From Cyanobacteria bacterium RI_101 (GTDB lineage: Bacteria > Cyanobacteriota > Cyanobacteriia > Cyanobacteriales > Microcystaceae): a stretch of 56,902 bases of DNA. A program made the translations under genes and the position numbers. Location of the stretch: assembly GCA_016471375.1 (NCBI GenBank), contig WGLZ01000016.1:1-56902 (forward strand). Direction: 5' to 3'. The notes beneath the pieces were generated by a model. It did no database searches. It saw only the letters and a program-made list of their open reading frames with translations, and had not been told where the DNA came from. Positions within the stretch are counted from its first letter, which is position 1. Each line of letters opens with the position of its first letter. Shown here one piece after another: positions 24,021 through 34,420 of the stretch.

Positions 24021-26861
24021 CTAGTCTTTCAACGTTTTATTATCCATTCCCGTAGAAATCGCAAAGACAGCGGGCGTCGCTAATTTTTTGTCAATCGCCC
24101 GTAAAATATCGATTTTAGTGATCGCTAAATTGGGTCGGGAATTTTGCCATTCAAAAGCGTATAAATGTAGCCAAGACTGAGAGCGCCGGCGATGGGGAAG
24201 ATAGGGTAATAACCAAGCGATTTTGGCGTTATCGACGGTTTGGATTTTATGATTTGACCAAGCCTCGATTTCATGCCCTAAACGGACTGGAATCATTGCG
24301 TAGCTGTTGTCTTCATAGTGAATTCGGTAGTTAAAAATTGTGGGCGCTGTTTGGCTTAGCTTCTCTCGATCGGCAATATGGACGTTATGTAAAAAGGCAA
24401 TTCTATCCGCCTTACGATTAACGGCAATATCTTGAATAGAGTCGGCGCTACTTTCGGTTTGAATCCCGGATAAAGCCATCACATTAGGACTCGTCGCCCG
24501 CGTATCGGGCGCAATTAAAAACGTAATCCCCGCAAGGCTTTGCTCTCCATCGGCTAACGGTTGAAAATCCGCTCCGTACCGCTCTTCTTGAAACCAGCTC
24601 GGTCGCTGTAGATGATTACGGTAAATCGTGTATTTATCTGTGGCAATATCGACAGCCTGCCAGCGAGTCGCGCCGCGATAAAAACCTGTAATTGCGCCGG
24701 CAAAGTCTAAACCCGGTACCCAAGCTTCTCCAAAGTTAATCGCCCCTAAATCTTCGCCCTTCATACCGGCGCCGATGGCCGGAGAATTGGGGCTTAAACG
24801 GAAATCGCCTTGAGCGGGATTAATAAATAAGGGATCGGCGGAGACGCTCTTCATTCCCGGCTCGAAATCTTTGGCCAACCATTGTTTATTGGAAGTTCTT
24901 AACCAAAGCGGAGTGGCATCTTGATTGAGCGGAAAAATAAGATTATGAAAAAAACGAATGCTCCGATTGTGGGCGGCATTGGCGTAAGAATTACTCATGG
25001 GCCGCCCCTCCGTGTTGGTAAGGATATTGTTCTGGACTAGAATGTCGCGAAAATTTTGATTATGAGGATAGCCTCTTAAGTTAATCCCAGAATTCAGCCA
25101 ACCAATCGCCGTCCCATGACCGCCAACGCCATCAATTGTATTGTTATAAATTTGGTGATTGGCAACCTTCGCTGGACGATGCTGGCCGCCCTTATAGACC
25201 GCTTCGCTAATGGAAATTCCATTAGACTTAGCATTAAGAATGATATTATGATGAATGTCAATATTTAATAAGTCGCCGCTTCCTTCAGTGGACAGCGGGA
25301 TACCGTTAAAGGTATTTTCAATAAAATTACGATAAATTTTGAGATTAGAGATGGGAACACTCCATGAGTCAATATAAATACCATTGAGGCTACTGTGAAT
25401 ATAGTTGTGGTGAATTGATCCTGACTGAACACGAATACAATCAATAGCTTCTTTACCGCCGCCGGCTACCACATTAAAGGCAATTTCAAAATGGCGATTG
25501 CGGGATAAATCAATACCTTCCTGGGGCGCGCTTAGTCTAGCCCGAGGATCTCCCGTTTGAGGATCAAACGCCATTTGAGTGGAATGGGGACGGATGACTT
25601 GATTCCCAATCACTGATAAATAATTGACGCCATGGCTAATGATACCCATTGAGTAGGTTTGATAAGTCTTGTTAAAATTAATCTCAACGCGATCTGTTTT
25701 TCCCCATAGTCCTGATGTTGCGTTATCTTTTTGCTGATCCTTATTACCATACACACTAATAGCCGCCCGGCGAGATCGTTGAATTTGGAGTCCTTGAACG
25801 CGGCTAAAATCGGGATCTCCCCAGAGATGAATGGCCCCGGTATCCTGTTGAAAATGACCGAGGGAAGGCGGCCGATCGCCATAGGGTTTCTCTCGATAAT
25901 CGTAGTGAATACCAAAGGCGTCAAAAATAGGAGTCTCTCCCGGAAAAGCTGAAATGGTTAACCATTTATTTTTTTCTCCATTAAACTTTTTAACAATCGG
26001 CTCGTCTAGGGCATATACTCCATTGCGAATCAAAACAGTATCCCCAGGTTTCGCAACGTCTAGGGCTTTTTGTAAGGTTCCAAACGGCTCGGTTAATGTC
26101 CCTATCTGGCTATCCTTACCAATGGGTTTCGGCGCTACAAAATAAAGCTTGCCGGAAGAAGGCTGTTGTTGCGGCTTCACGGCTAGAATAAAAGCTTTTC
26201 CATAGGACTTCCAAGGGTCTTGGGATGGCAAAGCTCTAATTTGCGTCAACGCAATGTCTGGCCTTGGATTAGGAATTTGCATTGAATATAAGGTAACCTG
26301 GGTTTGGGCATTTGTTGTTAACGATTTTGTCCAATGGCTCCTAGCCCACAACATTGGCGCAATCGTTTGCGCGCGACGCCACTCCCGAATACTTTCCCCA
26401 AATCGCACCGGAATTATGACCGTTTTACCATCAAGATAAACTAATTCATAATTAAAAACTGTCGGCCAATCCGGTAATTTTTCAACCTGTCGATGCGCTA
26501 GACCCGCGGCAATTAGCCAATCTTCAATCCCTTGATCAGGCTGATAAGTTTGCAAAAAATTTAAGCGGGTGGCGTAAACTCCCTCCGGCCAAGTTGCAAT
26601 CGTAGTTGTAGAAGCCGAGGTATTATCAATTGACTGAATATTTTTGGATGAAATTTGATAAGTAACGTCCTCGATGGCGATTGAGCCGGAGGGAAGTTGA
26701 TTGAAATTTAAGCGTTCTGAGTTAAAGCTATTAACAGTAGCTGGAGCGTTGCCCCAAAAAAGTAAACTAGCCGCCAGCCATAGCGCAATAGAGAATATTG
26801 CCAAGGGGAGGCTCTTACTACGGATAAAACGCGCTGGCGCTGGTCTCAGGAAGAAATACAT
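24021..26861 (-). CDS. Membrane-anchored right-handed beta-helix protein (pectate-lyase-like)
   Basis: A 946-residue protein from the ATG at 26859-26861. The frame continues 54 codons upstream but the extra residues look non-coding. An N-terminal hydrophobic segment (LPLAIFSIALWLAASLLFWG) is an uncleaved or weak signal anchor. A module with VFNYELVYLDGKTVIIPVRF followed by GESIREW is found near residue 140, and its copy with IFNYRIHYEDNSYAMIPVRL near residue 850. Between them, from about 240 to 700, is a DUF1565/NosD-like beta helix. It opens with GTLTEPFGTLQKALDVAKPG and continues with asparagine-rich turns such as HHNYIHSSLNGIYID and NIDIHHNIILNAKSNGISIS. The likely role is binding or cutting extracellular polysaccharide; catalytic residues cannot be assigned. 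Lower GC than its neighbours hints at transfer. Confidence 0.72.
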   Translation of the reverse strand: MYFFLRPAPARFIRSKSLPLAIFSIALWLAASLLFWGNAPATVNSFNSERLNFNQLPSGSIAIEDVTYQISSKNIQSIDNTSASTTTIATWPEGVYATRLNFLQTYQPDQGIEDWLIAAGLAHRQVEKLPDWPTVFNYELVYLDGKTVIIPVRFGESIREWRRAQTIAPMLWARSHWTKSLTTNAQTQVTLYSMQIPNPRPDIALTQIRALPSQDPWKSYGKAFILAVKPQQQPSSGKLYFVAPKPIGKDSQIGTLTEPFGTLQKALDVAKPGDTVLIRNGVYALDEPIVKKFNGEKNKWLTISAFPGETPIFDAFGIHYDYREKPYGDRPPSLGHFQQDTGAIHLWGDPDFSRVQGLQIQRSRRAAISVYGNKDQQKDNATSGLWGKTDRVEINFNKTYQTYSMGIISHGVNYLSVIGNQVIRPHSTQMAFDPQTGDPRARLSAPQEGIDLSRNRHFEIAFNVVAGGGKEAIDCIRVQSGSIHHNYIHSSLNGIYIDSWSVPISNLKIYRNFIENTFNGIPLSTEGSGDLLNIDIHHNIILNAKSNGISISEAVYKGGQHRPAKVANHQIYNNTIDGVGGHGTAIGWLNSGINLRGYPHNQNFRDILVQNNILTNTEGRPMSNSYANAAHNRSIRFFHNLIFPLNQDATPLWLRTSNKQWLAKDFEPGMKSVSADPLFINPAQGDFRLSPNSPAIGAGMKGEDLGAINFGEAWVPGLDFAGAITGFYRGATRWQAVDIATDKYTIYRNHLQRPSWFQEERYGADFQPLADGEQSLAGITFLIAPDTRATSPNVMALSGIQTESSADSIQDIAVNRKADRIAFLHNVHIADREKLSQTAPTIFNYRIHYEDNSYAMIPVRLGHEIEAWSNHKIQTVDNAKIAWLLPYLPHRRRSQSWLHLYAFEWQNSRPNLAITKIDILRAIDKKLATPAVFAISTGMDNKTLKD

Positions 26862-27029
26862 ATAGCGGTTTATAGATCTGTGAGATACGCGCTTTGACCC
26901 TTCGGCATACTCAGTAAACAGGCTTAGGATATCACTACGCTCAGCCCTCAAATCTCGGAACGGAGGGCGCCGCTCGGGCTTGAAGGAAGGGCGCCGGCTC
27001 CGGAAGATCGCCTCGGCAGGCAAGGGCGT

Positions 27030-28844
27030 TTAACTCTGCTGATCCAGTTTTAGCACCGCCATGAAGGCCTCCTGGGGCACATCTACTGTGCCGATGGCTT
27101 TCATCCGTTTTTTGCCCTTGGCTTGTTTTTGCAAGAGCTTTTTCTTGCGGGAAATATCGCCGCCGTAGCATTTAGCTAACACGTCTTTCCGCAGAGCGGG
27201 AATATGTTCGCTGGCGATGATCTTAGCGCCGATGGCGGCTTGAATGGGCACTTTAAACTGATGGCGAGGAATCAGTTCCTTCAGTTTTTCCACCAGCGCC
27301 CGCCCCACATAGTAGGCTTTGTCCCGGTGAACGATCATGGCTAGGGCGTCCACGCCGTCGCCGTTGACTAAAATATCGAGTTTTACTAATTCGTTTTCCC
27401 GATAGCCAATCAACTGGTACTCCATACTGGCGTAACCCTTAGTGCGGGATTTGAGCTGGTCAAAGAAATCCGTCACCACCTCCGCCAGGGGCAATTCGTA
27501 AATCAGCGCCGTGCGGGTTTTGGTGAAATAGCGCATATCGATAAACACGCCCCGGCGACTTTGACACAATTCCATCAAAGCGCCCACATAGGTTTCCGGG
27601 GTAATCATTTCCACCTTAATGTAGGGTTCCTCGATTTTTAGGCGCTGTTGGATAGGGGGCAACAAACTGGGATTGTCCACCTCCACAATTTCGCCGTCGT
27701 TGGTTGTCACTCGATAGACCACCGACGGCGCCGTGGTGATCAGATCTAAGTTATATTCCCGCTCCAGGCGCTCCTGCACGATTTCCATATGGAGCAGGCC
27801 CAAAAAGCCGCACCGGAAGCCAAAACCCATGGCGCTGGAGGTTTCCGGCTCGTAGGACAGCGCCGCGTCGTTGAGTTTCAGTTTCTCTAGAGCGTCTTTT
27901 AAATCGGGGTACTGGTCGGCGTCGATGGGAAAGAGACCGCAAAAAACCATGGGATTGGCTTCGGTGTAACCCGGCAGAGGCTCTTCGGCGGGTTGCCGCA
28001 CAAGAGTGATGGTGTCCCCCACCCGCGCGTCTCCCACGGCTTTAATGGCCGCGGCGAAATAGCCCACCTCCCCGGCGTGGAGTTCCTCCACCTGAATCTG
28101 GGTGGGGGAAAGCACTCCCAATTCGTCGATGACATACTCCTTGCCGGAGGCCATCAAGCGCACCTTATCCCCCCGTTTGACCCGGCCGTCCATCACCCGA
28201 AAGTAAACGACAACTCCCCGGTAGGCGTCGTAGTAACTGTCGAAAATAAGGGCCCGTAGAGGCTGATCCACCGTGTCCCGGGGCGGCGGCACTAGATGAA
28301 CGATGGATTCCAAAATATCCTCAATGCCGATACCCGCCTTGGCGGAGGCCCGCACCGCCTGGGAGCAATCTAAACCGACAATTTCTTCAATTTCCGCGGC
28401 CACTTTTTCCGGGTCGGCGCTGGGCAGATCAATTTTATTTAAAACCGGAATAATTTCTAGATTATTATCCAGCGCCAGATAAACATTAGCCAAGGTTTGG
28501 GCTTCCACCCCCTGGGTGGCGTCCACCACCAGTAACGCGCCTTCGCAGGCGGCCAGGGAGCGGGAGACTTCGTAGGAAAAATCCACGTGGCCCGGCGTGT
28601 CAATCAGATTTAAGACGTAATCCAGCCCGTCCTTGCCTTTGTAGTTCATGCGGGCGGCTTGGAGCTTAATGGTAATGCCCCGCTCCCGCTCCAGATCCAT
28701 ATTGTCTAGGAACTGCTCCTTCATTTCCCGCTGTTGCACCGTGCCGGTAATTTGGAGCATCCGGTCGGCCAGGGTGGATTTGCCGTGGTCGATGTGGGCG
28801 ATGATCGAGAAATTGCGAATCCGAGAAACGGGAACGTCTGTCAT
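27030..28844 (-). CDS. lepA: Translation elongation factor 4 (LepA)
   Basis: LepA is a ribosome-associated GTPase that acts on stalled or mistranslocated ribosomes. The 604 residues are the standard length. The G-motifs are [14 protein letters not shown] (G1), [10 protein letters not shown] (G2), [10 protein letters not shown] (G3), [10 protein letters not shown] (G4) and RASAKAG (G5). The LepA-specific C-terminal domain is present, with [20 protein letters not shown] and [20 protein letters not shown], which in known structures reaches the peptidyl-transferase centre. The start ATG is at 28842-28844. The 168-bp gap to the beta-helix gene contains a short dispersed repeat (see findings). Confidence 0.97.
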   Translation of the reverse strand: MTDVPVSRIRNFSIIAHIDHGKSTLADRMLQITGTVQQREMKEQFLDNMDLERERGITIKLQAARMNYKGKDGLDYVLNLIDTPGHVDFSYEVSRSLAACEGALLVVDATQGVEAQTLANVYLALDNNLEIIPVLNKIDLPSADPEKVAAEIEEIVGLDCSQAVRASAKAGIGIEDILESIVHLVPPPRDTVDQPLRALIFDSYYDAYRGVVVYFRVMDGRVKRGDKVRLMASGKEYVIDELGVLSPTQIQVEELHAGEVGYFAAAIKAVGDARVGDTITLVRQPAEEPLPGYTEANPMVFCGLFPIDADQYPDLKDALEKLKLNDAALSYEPETSSAMGFGFRCGFLGLLHMEIVQERLEREYNLDLITTAPSVVYRVTTNDGEIVEVDNPSLLPPIQQRLKIEEPYIKVEMITPETYVGALMELCQSRRGVFIDMRYFTKTRTALIYELPLAEVVTDFFDQLKSRTKGYASMEYQLIGYRENELVKLDILVNGDGVDALAMIVHRDKAYYVGRALVEKLKELIPRHQFKVPIQAAIGAKIIASEHIPALRKDVLAKCYGGDISRKKKLLQKQAKGKKRMKAIGTVDVPQEAFMAVLKLDQQS

Positions 28845-29137
28845 GGGGGCGGGAGGTCAAAAGGCTTCACTTATTGTAAGGGGTTTAAGAGGGGGTTTGC
28901 TGACGCGCGCTATAGATAAGGCGGTGCAACAAAAGCGCGGGAGTCCCCGTCTTCGCCCGCCCGGCTCTATACCGAAGGAGGGAAATAAAGAGCGCCGCGA
29001 TTCAGAACTCGAAGGATGTTTGCGATGATCGCCCTCGCCCTTGTTTCCGTCCGTCCCTCCCAATCTGCTAGACTCTTTGAGGATTTTAGGGAAGAAAAGT
29101 CGCTTCCCCCTTTACGGCGCTAGCTCATCCGGCAAAA

Positions 29138-29545
29138 GTGAGAACAATCCTAATTTTTTTCGCGTTTACCGTCCTGCTCTTGAGCGGGCCATTCGCGGCT
29201 CTAGGCCTTGGGCCGTCTTTTGCTTGGCGAGGCGATAAGGGATATCGGGTGGAAATTTATTTACCGGCTCCCGGAGAGAACTCGTTTGAAAAGTCTGACA
29301 ATTTTGTTTTTACCGATCCCCAGGGCAAGCGCTTAGCTCAATATCCCAAATCTTCAACCAACCCCTATTTTCAGCTCCATCTTTCTCCTAAAAATCGTCG
29401 CTTGGCGGGAGATTTGGACGTCGGCGGTGAAAAGCCGGGGGAGTATTTTCTGAAGGGTCGGGTCGGCGGAACTCTAGAACTGTTTAAAATTCTGGCGCCG
29501 GGGCGGGAGGTTGTGGTGGATCGGGGGAGGGAGTGGGAAGAGTGA
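29138..29545 (+). CDS. Small predicted exported protein
   Basis: A 135-residue protein of unknown function beginning at a GTG. The first 20 or so residues (RTILIFFAFTVLLLSGPFAA) are a typical signal peptide. The rest has the feel of an immunoglobulin-like beta sandwich: YRVEIYLPAPGENSFEKSD, FVFTDPQGKRLAQYP, then GEYFLKGRVGGTLELFKI. The protein is probably periplasmic or secreted. The 293-bp gap before it (28845-29137) shows no other gene. No family is recognised. A GTG start and purine-rich surroundings leave the exact N-terminus open. Confidence 0.6.
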   Translation: MRTILIFFAFTVLLLSGPFAALGLGPSFAWRGDKGYRVEIYLPAPGENSFEKSDNFVFTDPQGKRLAQYPKSSTNPYFQLHLSPKNRRLAGDLDVGGEKPGEYFLKGRVGGTLELFKILAPGREVVVDRGREWEE

Positions 29546-29596
29546 GAAGAAAGGGAGGAATGGGGGGAAAGGGAAGAAAGGGGCTGGATAAAGAAA

Positions 29597-29645
29597 AGAT
29601 CCCAAGGTCTGGCCGATGTTTCGACGCTTGGGATCTGATCTCTTT
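29597..29645. terminator. Bidirectional intrinsic terminator
   Basis: AGATCCCAAG (29597-29606) pairs perfectly with CTTGGGATCT (29627-29636) around a 20-base loop. T-rich sequence (CTCTTTTTAATT) follows on the plus side and A-rich sequence (AAAGAAA) precedes, so it can work on both strands. It separates the exported-protein gene from the convergent gene at 29707. Confidence 0.75.
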
Positions 29646-29706
29646 TTAATTCTCCTCACACATTGCTAAACCCTGACGACAGAGGAGCGCCTAAGTTCCG
29701 CGGAGT

Positions 29707-30006
29707 TTAGCCTAAACTTTTGCGGATATGCTCCATTTTTTTGTTCTTAGCGCCGGGGGATTCGAGGCTAAAGTCGCTAAAGTTACCGCTACTGTCCCGC
29801 ACGTGGCTCAGAATTTGCCGACGGCGCTCCTGGGCGGTGAGCCGCGGGGCGACGGGGGGCGGCGGGGGCGGGGCGGAGACTTCCGGCGCCGGAACGACGG
29901 GTTTTTCCACGGGGGCGGCATTGGAGGAGGGCGCGAGATAGGTCGCTTTTTCGACGCTCCGGTTCAAATGGTCGAGGATTTTTTGCTTACGATCGGGACT
30001 GGGCAT
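29707..30006 (-). CDS. Conserved small protein with three basic-helix motifs and Pro-rich linker
   Basis: A 99-residue protein with no recognised domain. Three short related segments stand out: DRKQKILDHLNRSV near the N-terminus, ERRRQILSHVRDSSG in the middle and KNKKMEHIRKSLG at the very end. They share the pattern of a basic pair, I/M, two residues, H(L/V/I), two residues, S. A proline/alanine-rich linker (APEVSAPPPPPPVAP) separates the first two. Such an arrangement suggests repeated peptide docking motifs on a disordered chain. The gene is preceded by no clear ribosome site. It lies alone between two convergent or spaced neighbours. Confidence 0.6.
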   Translation of the reverse strand: MPSPDRKQKILDHLNRSVEKATYLAPSSNAAPVEKPVVPAPEVSAPPPPPPVAPRLTAQERRRQILSHVRDSSGNFSDFSLESPGAKNKKMEHIRKSLG

Positions 30007-30162
30007 GGCTCAAGGTTCCGGGATGACGCGGGATGGCTATGAAGAAATGTTAACAAGGTGCTCTAACTTGACCTGGTGACTCAGGATACCTTTTGGCGCT
30101 TTGCCCGAAAATCGGCGCCGCTCGCGGGCTGAGCCTAGTCGAAGCCCTCGCCTCGATGAGGG

Positions 30163-30630
30163 TTATTCGTTAACGGGGCGGGCCTCCTTCAGGTGAGTGA
30201 AGAGGAGCAAGATACCGGAGATAATGCCGATGGCTAGGGCTTCCTGGAGCAAAACCGGCGCTTCTTTCTGCTCCGCTAAATCCCCGAAAAAAAGAACGAC
30301 CATGTTTAATAAAATAATATTTCCCAGATGGGATTTAAGTTCGTGAAAAGACTCCACCCGTAACGGTCGGGGAAGATTTAGGGGTTGGATAAACAACTCG
30401 TATAGCCCGGTTCCCAAAATTAAGAGGGCGATGGCGGAGAGGAAGAGTTCAATCACCTCGATAAAGTGAAAGCCGACATTGTCAATTTTCCAGTGGTGAG
30501 CGAAGAGTTCCCCCAATAGCCGTAGGGTTTCTAAGGAGGCGTACAGCGCCGCGGCCAGCGCCGTCAGGAGGGTGAAGATCACTGCGAGCAGAATGATAAT
30601 TTGGCTGAAGAAGGTCAAATTTTTTTGCAT
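30163..30630 (-). CDS. YqhA/UPF0114 family membrane protein
   Basis: A 155-residue integral membrane protein with about four helices. The family block is GFHFIEVIELFLSAIALLIL followed by GTGLYELFI, and then the conserved LKSHLGNIILLNMVV with GDLAE. UPF0114 members are of unknown function; the pattern of an acidic residue within the first helical hairpin is conserved. The last residues LFTHLKEARPVNE are cytoplasmic by the positive-inside rule. It follows the tRNA 3'-end enzyme on the same strand after a 187-bp gap that contains a dispersed palindromic repeat, so independent transcription is likely. Confidence 0.8.
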   Translation of the reverse strand: MQKNLTFFSQIIILLAVIFTLLTALAAALYASLETLRLLGELFAHHWKIDNVGFHFIEVIELFLSAIALLILGTGLYELFIQPLNLPRPLRVESFHELKSHLGNIILLNMVVLFFGDLAEQKEAPVLLQEALAIGIISGILLLFTHLKEARPVNE

Positions 30631-30704
30631 GGTTAGCTCTAGAAAGAGGGCGGGGAAGTCGCGGCGCTTAGAGGGTCTTTAAACAGGGGAGCTCCGCCTT
30701 GTTT

Positions 30705-30785
30705 TATCCCCCCTGGCCGCCCTTGGAAAGGGGTGAACCGGCCTTCAAAGTCCCCCTTGCAAAGGGGGATTTAGGGGGATTCACA
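30705..30785. repeat. Dispersed C-run/G-run palindromic repeat
   Basis: The gap between the tRNA 3'-end enzyme and the YqhA gene holds CCCCCCTGG, then CCCTTGGAAAGGGG, TCCCCCTTGCAAAGGGGGA and TTTAGGGGGAT. It folds into one or two strong hairpins. This is the widespread cyanobacterial intergenic repeat type and may act as a 3' end for the gene at 30817-33516. Related copies are at 44575-44605 and 51281-51349. Confidence 0.75.
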
Positions 30786-30816
30786 GAGAGAGCTAGGAGG
30801 CTGATCAAACATCATC

Positions 30817-33516
30817 TTAGAGGGGAAACTCTTGAGCCAACCAAGCCTGAGCTTCAGCGCCGTCTTGAAGATTACCGTCCAGGGTTTCTCCCCGCAGACG
30901 GTCGAGGATGATTTTAAAGCGGGGGCCAGGCTTATAGCCCAGGCGCTTGAGGTCTTCGCCGCTTAAAATCGGGCGAATTTTCGCTAATCGGGTTAAGTAA
31001 AGCCACAATCCTCGCCGGAGGGGACGCGGACTACGGCTGGCGATGAGGATCAAGTTTAGGCTGGGGTAGGGGTCGAGCAAGGCCGCCATCTCGCTGGGGC
31101 GCCGACAGTCCGGCCAACGGCGCTGGATCTCCTTTTCCTGATCGCGTAAAGCGGCTAGACTCTCCGCGAAAGTCTGGGGGAGTTGTAAATTGGCGGCGAT
31201 ATTTGCGGCTTCCCCGGAGGGGAGAGAGCTTAAGAGCAGGGTTAACCGCAAAGCCCAATGCTCCCAGCGCCGCTCCGGGTCGAGGTATTTTAACCAACGA
31301 GAGAGGGTTCGCAGTTGGGCTTTTAACTCCGGGGTCAGGGTTAAATCCGGGTGCAAACACTGGAGAGCGCCGAGGCGGGAAAGCAAATCTAAGGCCTGGG
31401 GCCAGTAGGGCGCTTTGAGGATGATGGAAAATTCCGCCTTGAGGCGGGTGGTCAGCGCCGGCGCCGGGTGTCCCGTTAATCGCAGGCGGGTATAGACTCC
31501 GCTTTCGAGGGCGTAGCGGATATAGGCCTCGGTTTGGGTCTCTAGACTAAAGCCCAAGCGAACGGCGAAGCGGACGGCCCGATAGATGCGGGTGGGGTCT
31601 TCGATAAAACTGTTGGCGTGGAGAACTCGAATTAACTGGGCCTCTAGATCCGCCAGCCCGCCGAAAAAGTCCAGTAATTTTCCCTTTTCCCCGGCGCCGG
31701 TTAAGCGAAGGGCCAGGGCGTTAATGGTAAAGTCCCGGCGGTAGAGGTCTTGCCGCAAATTGCTCACCTCCACCTCGGGGTTAGCCGCGGGGTAGGGGTA
31801 AAACTCCGTCCGGGCCGTGGCGATATCCAACCAGAGGGGGCCTAAGTCTGAATCCTCCGGCCAGAACAGCGCCGCGGTTTGAAAGTCCCCGTGGATGGAG
31901 AGTTTCGCCTGGGGATAGGACTGCTGGAGTTCCCTCGCCAACTCCCCCCCGGCGCCGACCGTCGCCTGGGCGCGGCAACTATCGACGACTAAATCGAGAT
32001 CTTCTAAAACGATCTCCGGCCGTTCCCGACCCAAGAGTAGGTCTCGCACGGCGCCGCCCACTAGGTATAAACGCCAACCCCGGCGCTCCGCCAGCCGAGC
32101 CGTTTGTCGAAGGAGTTGTTTTAACCCAGGGGGCAGTTCTATGGTTTCCCAGAAAGATTTTTGGCTTAAATCCCCAATTTCCCGCGGGGTCGGTTGCTCT
32201 TTTTCCCCCCGTTCCTGAAGCAACTGCCGCAAAACGTCCGTGCGGGTGACAATCCCCACCAGTCGCTCCCCGGCTAACACCGGCAAACGTCCGACGTCCG
32301 CCGTCACCATCAGCGCCTCAATGGCCGGTAGGGGTGTCTCCGGGGTAATGGTTTTCAGATTCCGGGTCATGTAGCCCTTCACCGGCGCGTGGGCTAAGCC
32401 GTGGTGGAGCGCCAAATCTAAATCCCGACGGGAAATAATCCCCGTTAAGCGCCCGCCTTCGTCCACCACCGTTAGGCCCGAATGCCCGTAGCGCAGAAGG
32501 AGGCGCTGGGCCTGCTCGATGGTGGTTTGGGGCAAAATCGTTCGCACTGGAGAAGACATCAAATCCCTAGCCACCGCGGGCGCCGGAATTTGGGCCGCCA
32601 GCGCCTCGGTTAACTGACTCAGCAATTGCCTCGGATTGTCCGCTTGGGTTTGAGCCGAGGCGGCCTGGGCGTGGCCGCCGCCCCCCAAGGGCGCTAGGAG
32701 AGGAACTAGGTTGGTTTGGGGAATGCGAGTGCGACCGATCAGGGTTAACCCCTTGCCCAGCCCCCGGCGCGGGTAATGATGAGCCAATAAAACGGCGTCG
32801 CAGTCCGTCAACTCCAGCAGGCGCTCCGTTAGGTGGGAGAGTCCCGGCGCAAATTCCTCCGTTTCCAACAAAACTTGCCCCACTTCGTAACCGCCGACGC
32901 ATCGGCGCTCCAGCGCCGTCAACGCTCGGGTAAAAAGGCTTTCTAACTGGGGGGAAAAACTGGGATCGACATACTGAGCGATCAGACGCAGACTGGCGCC
33001 CTGTTCCAGTAACCAAGCCAGCGCCGCCGCGTCCCGAGCCGTGGTTTGTTCAAAGGTCAAGGACCCCGTGTCCACGTGAATCCCCAGCGCCATGAGGGTA
33101 GCCTGGATGAGCGTTAAGGTCGCGTTTTCCGCTTGCAGGGCTTCTACGACTAAGGTGGTGGCGGCGCCGACGGCTTCTAAATGTAGTTCCGTGGCGGCAA
33201 TATCCCCTTTCCCTTCCTGATGGTGGTCGTAAAGGACGATTTTTTCCAACTGGGGCAGGGTTAACCAGTCCTTGGCTTTCCCCAGGCGCTCTCGGTGTTG
33301 GGTATCGACAATGTAAAGGGCGCGAATTTGCCGGGGATTAACGCTCCGCAATTCCAACAGGGGCAACTCATTCCGGTACAGCGCCAAAAAGTCCCGCACC
33401 GCCGGATGGGCGCCCCCCGTTAGCACAATCCGACTCCCTGGTTTCAGACGGGTTAAACCCACCGCGGCGCCGAGGGCGTCAAAGTCGGCGGTTTGGTGGC
33501 AGAGAATTAGATCCAT
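30817..33516 (-). CDS. DHH-CBS-nucleotidyltransferase: tRNA A-adding/CCA-adding type enzyme
   Basis: An 899-residue multidomain protein. Residues 1-150 form a DHH phosphoesterase domain ([33 protein letters not shown]). A DHHA1-type part ends at [10 protein letters not shown] (about 280). Two CBS domains follow (about 315-435; [28 protein letters not shown]). From about 475 there is a class II poly(A)/CCA polymerase head with [13 protein letters not shown] and [10 protein letters not shown] (metal-binding D-x-D), [11 protein letters not shown], then the RNA-binding region [19 protein letters not shown]. In cyanobacteria and Aquifex/Deinococcus-type bacteria, proteins of this architecture add the terminal A, with a separate CC-adding enzyme. 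I infer that activity here; the head domain alone does not prove nucleotide specificity. All motifs look intact. Confidence 0.85.
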   Translation of the reverse strand: MDLILCHQTADFDALGAAVGLTRLKPGSRIVLTGGAHPAVRDFLALYRNELPLLELRSVNPRQIRALYIVDTQHRERLGKAKDWLTLPQLEKIVLYDHHQEGKGDIAATELHLEAVGAATTLVVEALQAENATLTLIQATLMALGIHVDTGSLTFEQTTARDAAALAWLLEQGASLRLIAQYVDPSFSPQLESLFTRALTALERRCVGGYEVGQVLLETEEFAPGLSHLTERLLELTDCDAVLLAHHYPRRGLGKGLTLIGRTRIPQTNLVPLLAPLGGGGHAQAASAQTQADNPRQLLSQLTEALAAQIPAPAVARDLMSSPVRTILPQTTIEQAQRLLLRYGHSGLTVVDEGGRLTGIISRRDLDLALHHGLAHAPVKGYMTRNLKTITPETPLPAIEALMVTADVGRLPVLAGERLVGIVTRTDVLRQLLQERGEKEQPTPREIGDLSQKSFWETIELPPGLKQLLRQTARLAERRGWRLYLVGGAVRDLLLGRERPEIVLEDLDLVVDSCRAQATVGAGGELARELQQSYPQAKLSIHGDFQTAALFWPEDSDLGPLWLDIATARTEFYPYPAANPEVEVSNLRQDLYRRDFTINALALRLTGAGEKGKLLDFFGGLADLEAQLIRVLHANSFIEDPTRIYRAVRFAVRLGFSLETQTEAYIRYALESGVYTRLRLTGHPAPALTTRLKAEFSIILKAPYWPQALDLLSRLGALQCLHPDLTLTPELKAQLRTLSRWLKYLDPERRWEHWALRLTLLLSSLPSGEAANIAANLQLPQTFAESLAALRDQEKEIQRRWPDCRRPSEMAALLDPYPSLNLILIASRSPRPLRRGLWLYLTRLAKIRPILSGEDLKRLGYKPGPRFKIILDRLRGETLDGNLQDGAEAQAWLAQEFPL

Positions 33517-33774
33517 GATTCAGAGGCGGGAAAATTTTAGGGACAACCCGCTTCCGGGTTTCCCTGGCGCCGGGTTGCGATTACCTAATCCTGAAGCCAA
33601 AGGCAACCCTGATCTAGCGCCTGCTCTAAATGAAGATTTGAGGGGCCAGAATTTAATCGTCCTCGAATTATAGCGACGAGGGAGCAAAGAGAAACCGTTT
33701 GGAGTGCAGACCCTCAGGTTTGCCGCTCTGGGCCGGCGCTAGAATGGAGGCTTAATCATTTCTTCTGTTAAGCC

Positions 33775-34365
33775 ATGTTAGCTCTCCGGCCTCGCTTTCA
33801 CAGCTTTGAAGCGTATCTCGCCTACGAAGACGATAGTGATCAACGCTATGAATTATTCAATGGAGAATTAATTGCCGTGCCCACTGAATCGGGACTAAAC
33901 TTTCAAATCGCCAACCGCCTCTTTCTAATCTTCGCCTTAATGTTAGGTACAGATCGAGTGCGGGGGCAGGGTTTAGAGTTGGAAGTTCAGGGGGAGCCAA
34001 AAAACCGTTTCCCGGATTTAACGATTATTCGAGAAGAGCATATTGCCCAATTGTCCAAACGGAATACCATTCGTTCCTTTATGGCGCCGCCCCTACTGGT
34101 GGTGGAGGTGGTAAGCGCCGGAGAGTTGCAACGGGAGCGAGACTATGTGGCCAAGCGCCAGCAGTATCAAGCCTGCGGCATTCCTGAATATTGGATTGTC
34201 GATCCCCAGACCGAAACGGTCTTGGTGTTAGCGTTAACCGCGGGGTCTTATCAGGAAGCGGGCAATTTTAAGGATTCAATGGCGATTCAATCTCCCGGTT
34301 TTCCCGAGGTTAATTTAAGGGTTACGGAACTTTTTCAGACTCAGGCGGAGAAGTTATCGCCATAG
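33775..34365 (+). CDS. Uma2 family endonuclease
   Basis: A 196-residue protein of the DUF820/Uma2 PD-(D/E)XK group. It has RYELFNGELIAVP at the N-terminus (the Glu and Gly typical of the family), RFPDLTIIREEH (catalytic Asp strand), PPLLVVEVVSAGELQRERDY (catalytic Glu, with the lysine further on in KRQQYQACGIPEYWIVDP) and a standard C-terminal beta region. All expected catalytic positions are present, so the nuclease is probably active. It starts 56 bp before the next Uma2 gene on the same strand. The 258-bp gap before it (33517-33774) shows nothing recognisable. Confidence 0.88.
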   Translation: MLALRPRFHSFEAYLAYEDDSDQRYELFNGELIAVPTESGLNFQIANRLFLIFALMLGTDRVRGQGLELEVQGEPKNRFPDLTIIREEHIAQLSKRNTIRSFMAPPLLVVEVVSAGELQRERDYVAKRQQYQACGIPEYWIVDPQTETVLVLALTAGSYQEAGNFKDSMAIQSPGFPEVNLRVTELFQTQAEKLSP

Positions 34366-34420
34366 CCGGGCCGGGAGTTCGGAGTCTTTTCCTTCGTTAA
34401 CTTTTGGATCAGAGTAAACC

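Noticed and set aside
26862-27023. 54-residue extension of the beta-helix protein
   Set aside because: It precedes the membrane anchor with charged non-family residues and covers a dispersed repeat.
32567-33016. 149-codon frame within the tRNA 3'-end enzyme gene
   Set aside because: Shadow of the DHH region; the true frame has all domain motifs.
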